Shown: positions 7,165-8,300 of the stretch, one piece after another
Position numbering within the stretch: position 1 is the stretch's first letter
How the letters are laid out: each line of letters starts with the position of its first letter
DNA from: Armatimonadetes bacterium UBA5829
Lineage (GTDB): Bacteria > Armatimonadota > UBA5829
Length of the DNA: 8,300 nt
Assembly (NCBI GenBank): GCA_002431715.1
Contig: DJHI01000027.1
Coordinates: 1-8,300, forward strand
Direction of reading: 5' to 3'
Notes under the pieces: generated by a model
Seen by the model: only the letters and a program-made list of their open reading frames with translations
Database searches by the model: none
What the model was told of the DNA's origin: nothing
Program-made: the position numbers and the translations under genes

Positions 7165-7362
7165 TTACACCGGAACCTCGCTGGTGACATCGGCGAGGCT
7201 GATATATTCCCTTTCAGGAAGCTGCTCCAGGCGGCTCATTATGTCTTTGCTGACCATATGATCCTCGGCAAGAGCTATGATTTCATCCTTGCTCGCCGGA
7301 TAATCTACATCCCTCAAGAAATCCATCAGATCAACTGTGCTTCTTACCATTCGGCTTCGCAT
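7165..7362 (-). CDS. Small DUF2795 protein
   Basis: This is a 65-residue protein read on the minus strand. I prefer the ATG at 7362-7360 because GAGGTG sits 6 nt upstream. A GTG at 7371 is in frame but lies inside that ribosome site and would add three residues; an ATG at 7350 is also possible. The core DYPASKDEIIALAEDH, followed by LEQLPEREYISLADV, matches the DUF2795 pattern 'D(Y/F)PASK.E....A......-...L..LP.R.Y.S..(D/E)V'. The family is short, helical and of unknown role; members are common in actinobacteria and other phyla. It is flanked by convergent PEPCK and divergent thiE, so it is probably a single-gene transcript. I see no convincing -35/-10 pair upstream. Confidence 0.82.
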   Translation of the reverse strand: MRSRMVRSTVDLMDFLRDVDYPASKDEIIALAEDHMVSKDIMSRLEQLPEREYISLADVTSEVPV

Positions 7363-7449
7363 CACTTGCACCTCGCATGTTAAAATGGTTTATTAATGAC
7401 GTGTACCGAATCTGAGCGAAAAATATGGCAAGTAGACACAATTAGGTGA

Positions 7450-7485
7450 TGGGTGTTAGATTAAGCGACCTGCCGATAACACCCA
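7450..7485. repeat. Perfect 9-bp inverted repeat upstream of the thiE promoter
   Basis: TGGGTGTTA (7450-7458) and TAACACCCA (7477-7485) are perfect inverted repeats around an 18-base centre. The right arm ends 5 bp before the TTGACA -35. There is no T-tract after either arm, which argues against an intrinsic terminator. It could be an operator for thiE, for the divergent DUF2795 gene, or both. The rest of 7363-7449 shows nothing I can name. Confidence 0.5.
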
Positions 7486-7490
7486 CCCAA

Positions 7491-7519
7491 TTGACATGCA
7501 ATTCGGGCGGTGGTAAACT
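7491..7519 (+). promoter_or_regulatory. Sigma70-type promoter of the thiE transcript
   Basis: A perfect TTGACA -35 (7491-7496), a 17-bp spacer and TAAACT -10 (7514-7519, four of six), preceded by TGG that could act as an extended -10 (TGn). Initiation near 7526 would place the whole TPP aptamer and terminator in the 5' leader, exactly as a transcriptional riboswitch needs. Confidence 0.75.
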
Positions 7520-7527
7520 TTATTCGG

Positions 7528-7539
7528 CCGCTTAAGCGG
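7528..7539. repeat. 12-bp palindrome at the 5' end of the thiE leader
   Basis: CCGCTTAAGCGG is a perfect palindrome that in RNA would make a 4-bp G-C hairpin closed by UUAA, right after the predicted transcription start. Its halves CCGCT (7528-7532) and AGCGG (7535-7539) are identical to the two strands of the aptamer P1 stem (7555-7559 and 7644-7648). It may protect the 5' end or compete in P1 folding. Confidence 0.45.
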
Positions 7540-7554
7540 AATTATTGTAATATG

Positions 7555-7648
7555 CCGCTGGGGGTGCCTCTTATCACTGAGGCTGAGAAGCTTATAAAAA
7601 GCTAACCCTTTGAACCTGGGATCGGGTAGTGCCGACGCAGGGAAGCGG
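7555..7648 (+). promoter_or_regulatory. TPP (THI-box) riboswitch aptamer
   Basis: All conserved parts of the thiamine diphosphate aptamer are in order: GGGGTGCC (7561-7568), the P3 hairpin CCTC/GAGG (7567-7570 with 7579-7582), CTGAGA (7583-7588), a variable P3a hairpin AGCTT/AAGCT (7589-7593 with 7599-7603), ACCC closing P2 (7605-7608), GAACCTG (7612-7618), P5 CGG/CCG (7623-7625 with 7632-7634), TGCCGACGCAGGGAAG at 7630-7645, and P4 CCTG/CAGG (7615-7618 with 7638-7641). P1 is CCGCT/AGCGG. Bound TPP stabilises P1 and should favour the terminator that follows, lowering thiE expression. Confidence 0.96.
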
Positions 7649-7664
7649 AGATGGAACCCTCGCA

Positions 7665-7700
7665 GCCGTGAGTCCCGTCTCCCGGGATTGCGCGGTTTTT
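7665..7700 (+). terminator. Intrinsic terminator of the TPP riboswitch, with competing antiterminator
   Basis: The upper stem AGTCCCG/CGGGATT (7671-7677 with 7683-7689, one G-T pair, loop TCTCC) sits on the lower stem CCGTG/CGCGG (7666-7670 with 7691-7695, one G-T pair, G7690 bulged), followed by TTTTT at 7696-7700. An alternative 8-bp helix, GGAGATGG (7647-7654) with CCGTCTCC (7675-7682), uses the 3' edge of P1 and the terminator's left arm and loop. The two folds exclude each other, which is a complete ON/OFF transcription switch. Confidence 0.88.
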
Positions 7701-7718
7701 GTATTTTGAGGCAATTAA

Positions 7719-8300
7719 TTGATTGGGCAATTATCAGGACTCTACGTTATAACAGACTCTCAACTCTGCCCCGGCCGCACACACGTGCAAATAGCAAAGG
7801 CAGCCGTAAAAGGTGGAGCAAGATTCATTCAGATCCGGGACAAACAGGCTAATGACAGAGAGTTTTATGAAACTGCACTCGAAGTTAGAGAGATAACCGA
7901 AGAGGCTGGGGTCTTGATGTTCGTTAATGACAGGATAGATGTGGCCGCCGCAGTCGGCGCGGACGGAGTCAATATCGGACAGACCGATCTTCCTGTCGAT
8001 ATTGCACGCGGCCTTTTAGGAGACAGCGTGATCATCGGGGTCTCAGCGGATACTATCGAACAGGCTAAAAAAGCGCAGGAAGACGGCGCTGACTATGTAG
8101 GGTTCGGACCAATTTTTCCGACCTCTACAAAGCTCGATGCGGGACCCGTATCGAGCCTGGAGACTCTCCGAAAAGTCTGTCATGAAATCTCGATTCCTGT
8201 GGTAGCCATAGGCGGGATATCGCTCGAAAATATAGGGTCCGTGGCAGCGAACGGAGCGTCATGCGCAGCTGTGGTCTCGGCTGTGGTCTGCGCGGACGAT
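7719..8300 (+). CDS. thiE: Thiamine phosphate synthase, 3' end beyond window
   Basis: ThiE joins hydroxymethylpyrimidine diphosphate (HMP-PP) and the thiazole phosphate (HET-P/carboxy form) to make thiamine monophosphate. The frame is open for 194 codons to the window edge; full enzymes have about 210-220. The start is TTG at 7719: an in-frame TAA directly precedes it and GAGG stands 7 nt upstream. A later GTG at 7785 would delete the conserved LYVITD (8-13) strand, so it is rejected. Family motifs are QIRDK (38-42), FVNDR (68-72), NIGQTDLP (85-92, usually HLGQ.D), GVSADT (107-112), YVGFGPIFPTSTK (126-138) and VVAIGGI (161-167), all in TIM-barrel order with the pyrophosphate- and substrate-binding residues kept. 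The TPP riboswitch upstream confirms the role. Confidence 0.96.
   Translation, partial: MIGQLSGLYVITDSQLCPGRTHVQIAKAAVKGGARFIQIRDKQANDREFYETALEVREITEEAGVLMFVNDRIDVAAAVGADGVNIGQTDLPVDIARGLLGDSVIIGVSADTIEQAKKAQEDGADYVGFGPIFPTSTKLDAGPVSSLETLRKVCHEISIPVVAIGGISLENIGSVAANGASCAAVVSAVVCADD

Noticed and set aside
7610..7852. 80-codon plus-strand frame beginning inside the TPP aptamer
   Set aside because: It spans structured riboswitch RNA and the terminator and overlaps thiE in another frame; low-complexity Arg/Ser-rich translation without family signal.

Overview
This is an ordinary-looking bacterial chromosome segment of moderate G+C. It carries Shine-Dalgarno-led genes, two probable TTG starts, exported proteins and a TPP riboswitch. 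The mix of a sulfatase-modifying-factor-type protein, a secreted DUF4838 protein, a lemA/DUF2207 pair and a DUF2795 protein fits an environmental, polysaccharide-degrading bacterium. Armatimonadota or a Planctomycetota/PVC-like lineage is my guess from gene content only; nothing here fixes the phylum. I see no phage, IS, CRISPR or toxin-antitoxin signature, so this reads as core/housekeeping DNA rather than an island.

Layout. (1) 1-253, minus strand: 5' part of an exported formylglycine-generating-enzyme (FGE)-sulfatase-domain protein. (2) 254-531: divergent intergenic region with a minus-strand promoter candidate, a plus-strand -10 and a nested inverted repeat overlapping them. (3) 532-4654, plus strand: secreted DUF4838 protein, LemA, and a DUF2207 membrane protein. 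LemA follows 23 bp after the first gene and overlaps the DUF2207 start by an ATGA, so these are probably one transcript. (4) 4715-7078, plus strand: class I SAM methyltransferase and a divergent ATP-type PEP carboxykinase, spaced 60 and 30 bp, with no terminator seen before either. (5) 7089-7136: six tandem 8-bp repeats. (6) 7165-7362, minus strand: small DUF2795 protein. (7) 7450-8300, plus strand: inverted repeat, consensus-like sigma70 promoter, palindromic leader hairpin, TPP riboswitch, intrinsic terminator with a visible competing antiterminator, then thiE (TTG start) running off the right edge.

How the parts work together. The clearest regulatory unit is promoter, TPP aptamer, terminator and thiE: when thiamine diphosphate is plentiful, P1 forms, the terminator folds and thiE is switched off. 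LemA and DUF2207 are a recurrent envelope-associated pair of unsettled function. The DUF4838 protein is probably an extracytoplasmic glycan-active enzyme. The PEPCK homologue keeps the nucleotide-binding core but differs at residues that bind metal and substrate in characterised enzymes, by eye alignment. I do not see a convincing undescribed multi-gene system. The best leads are the divergent PEPCK, the readable riboswitch switch with duplicated P1 arms upstream, and the octamer repeat.
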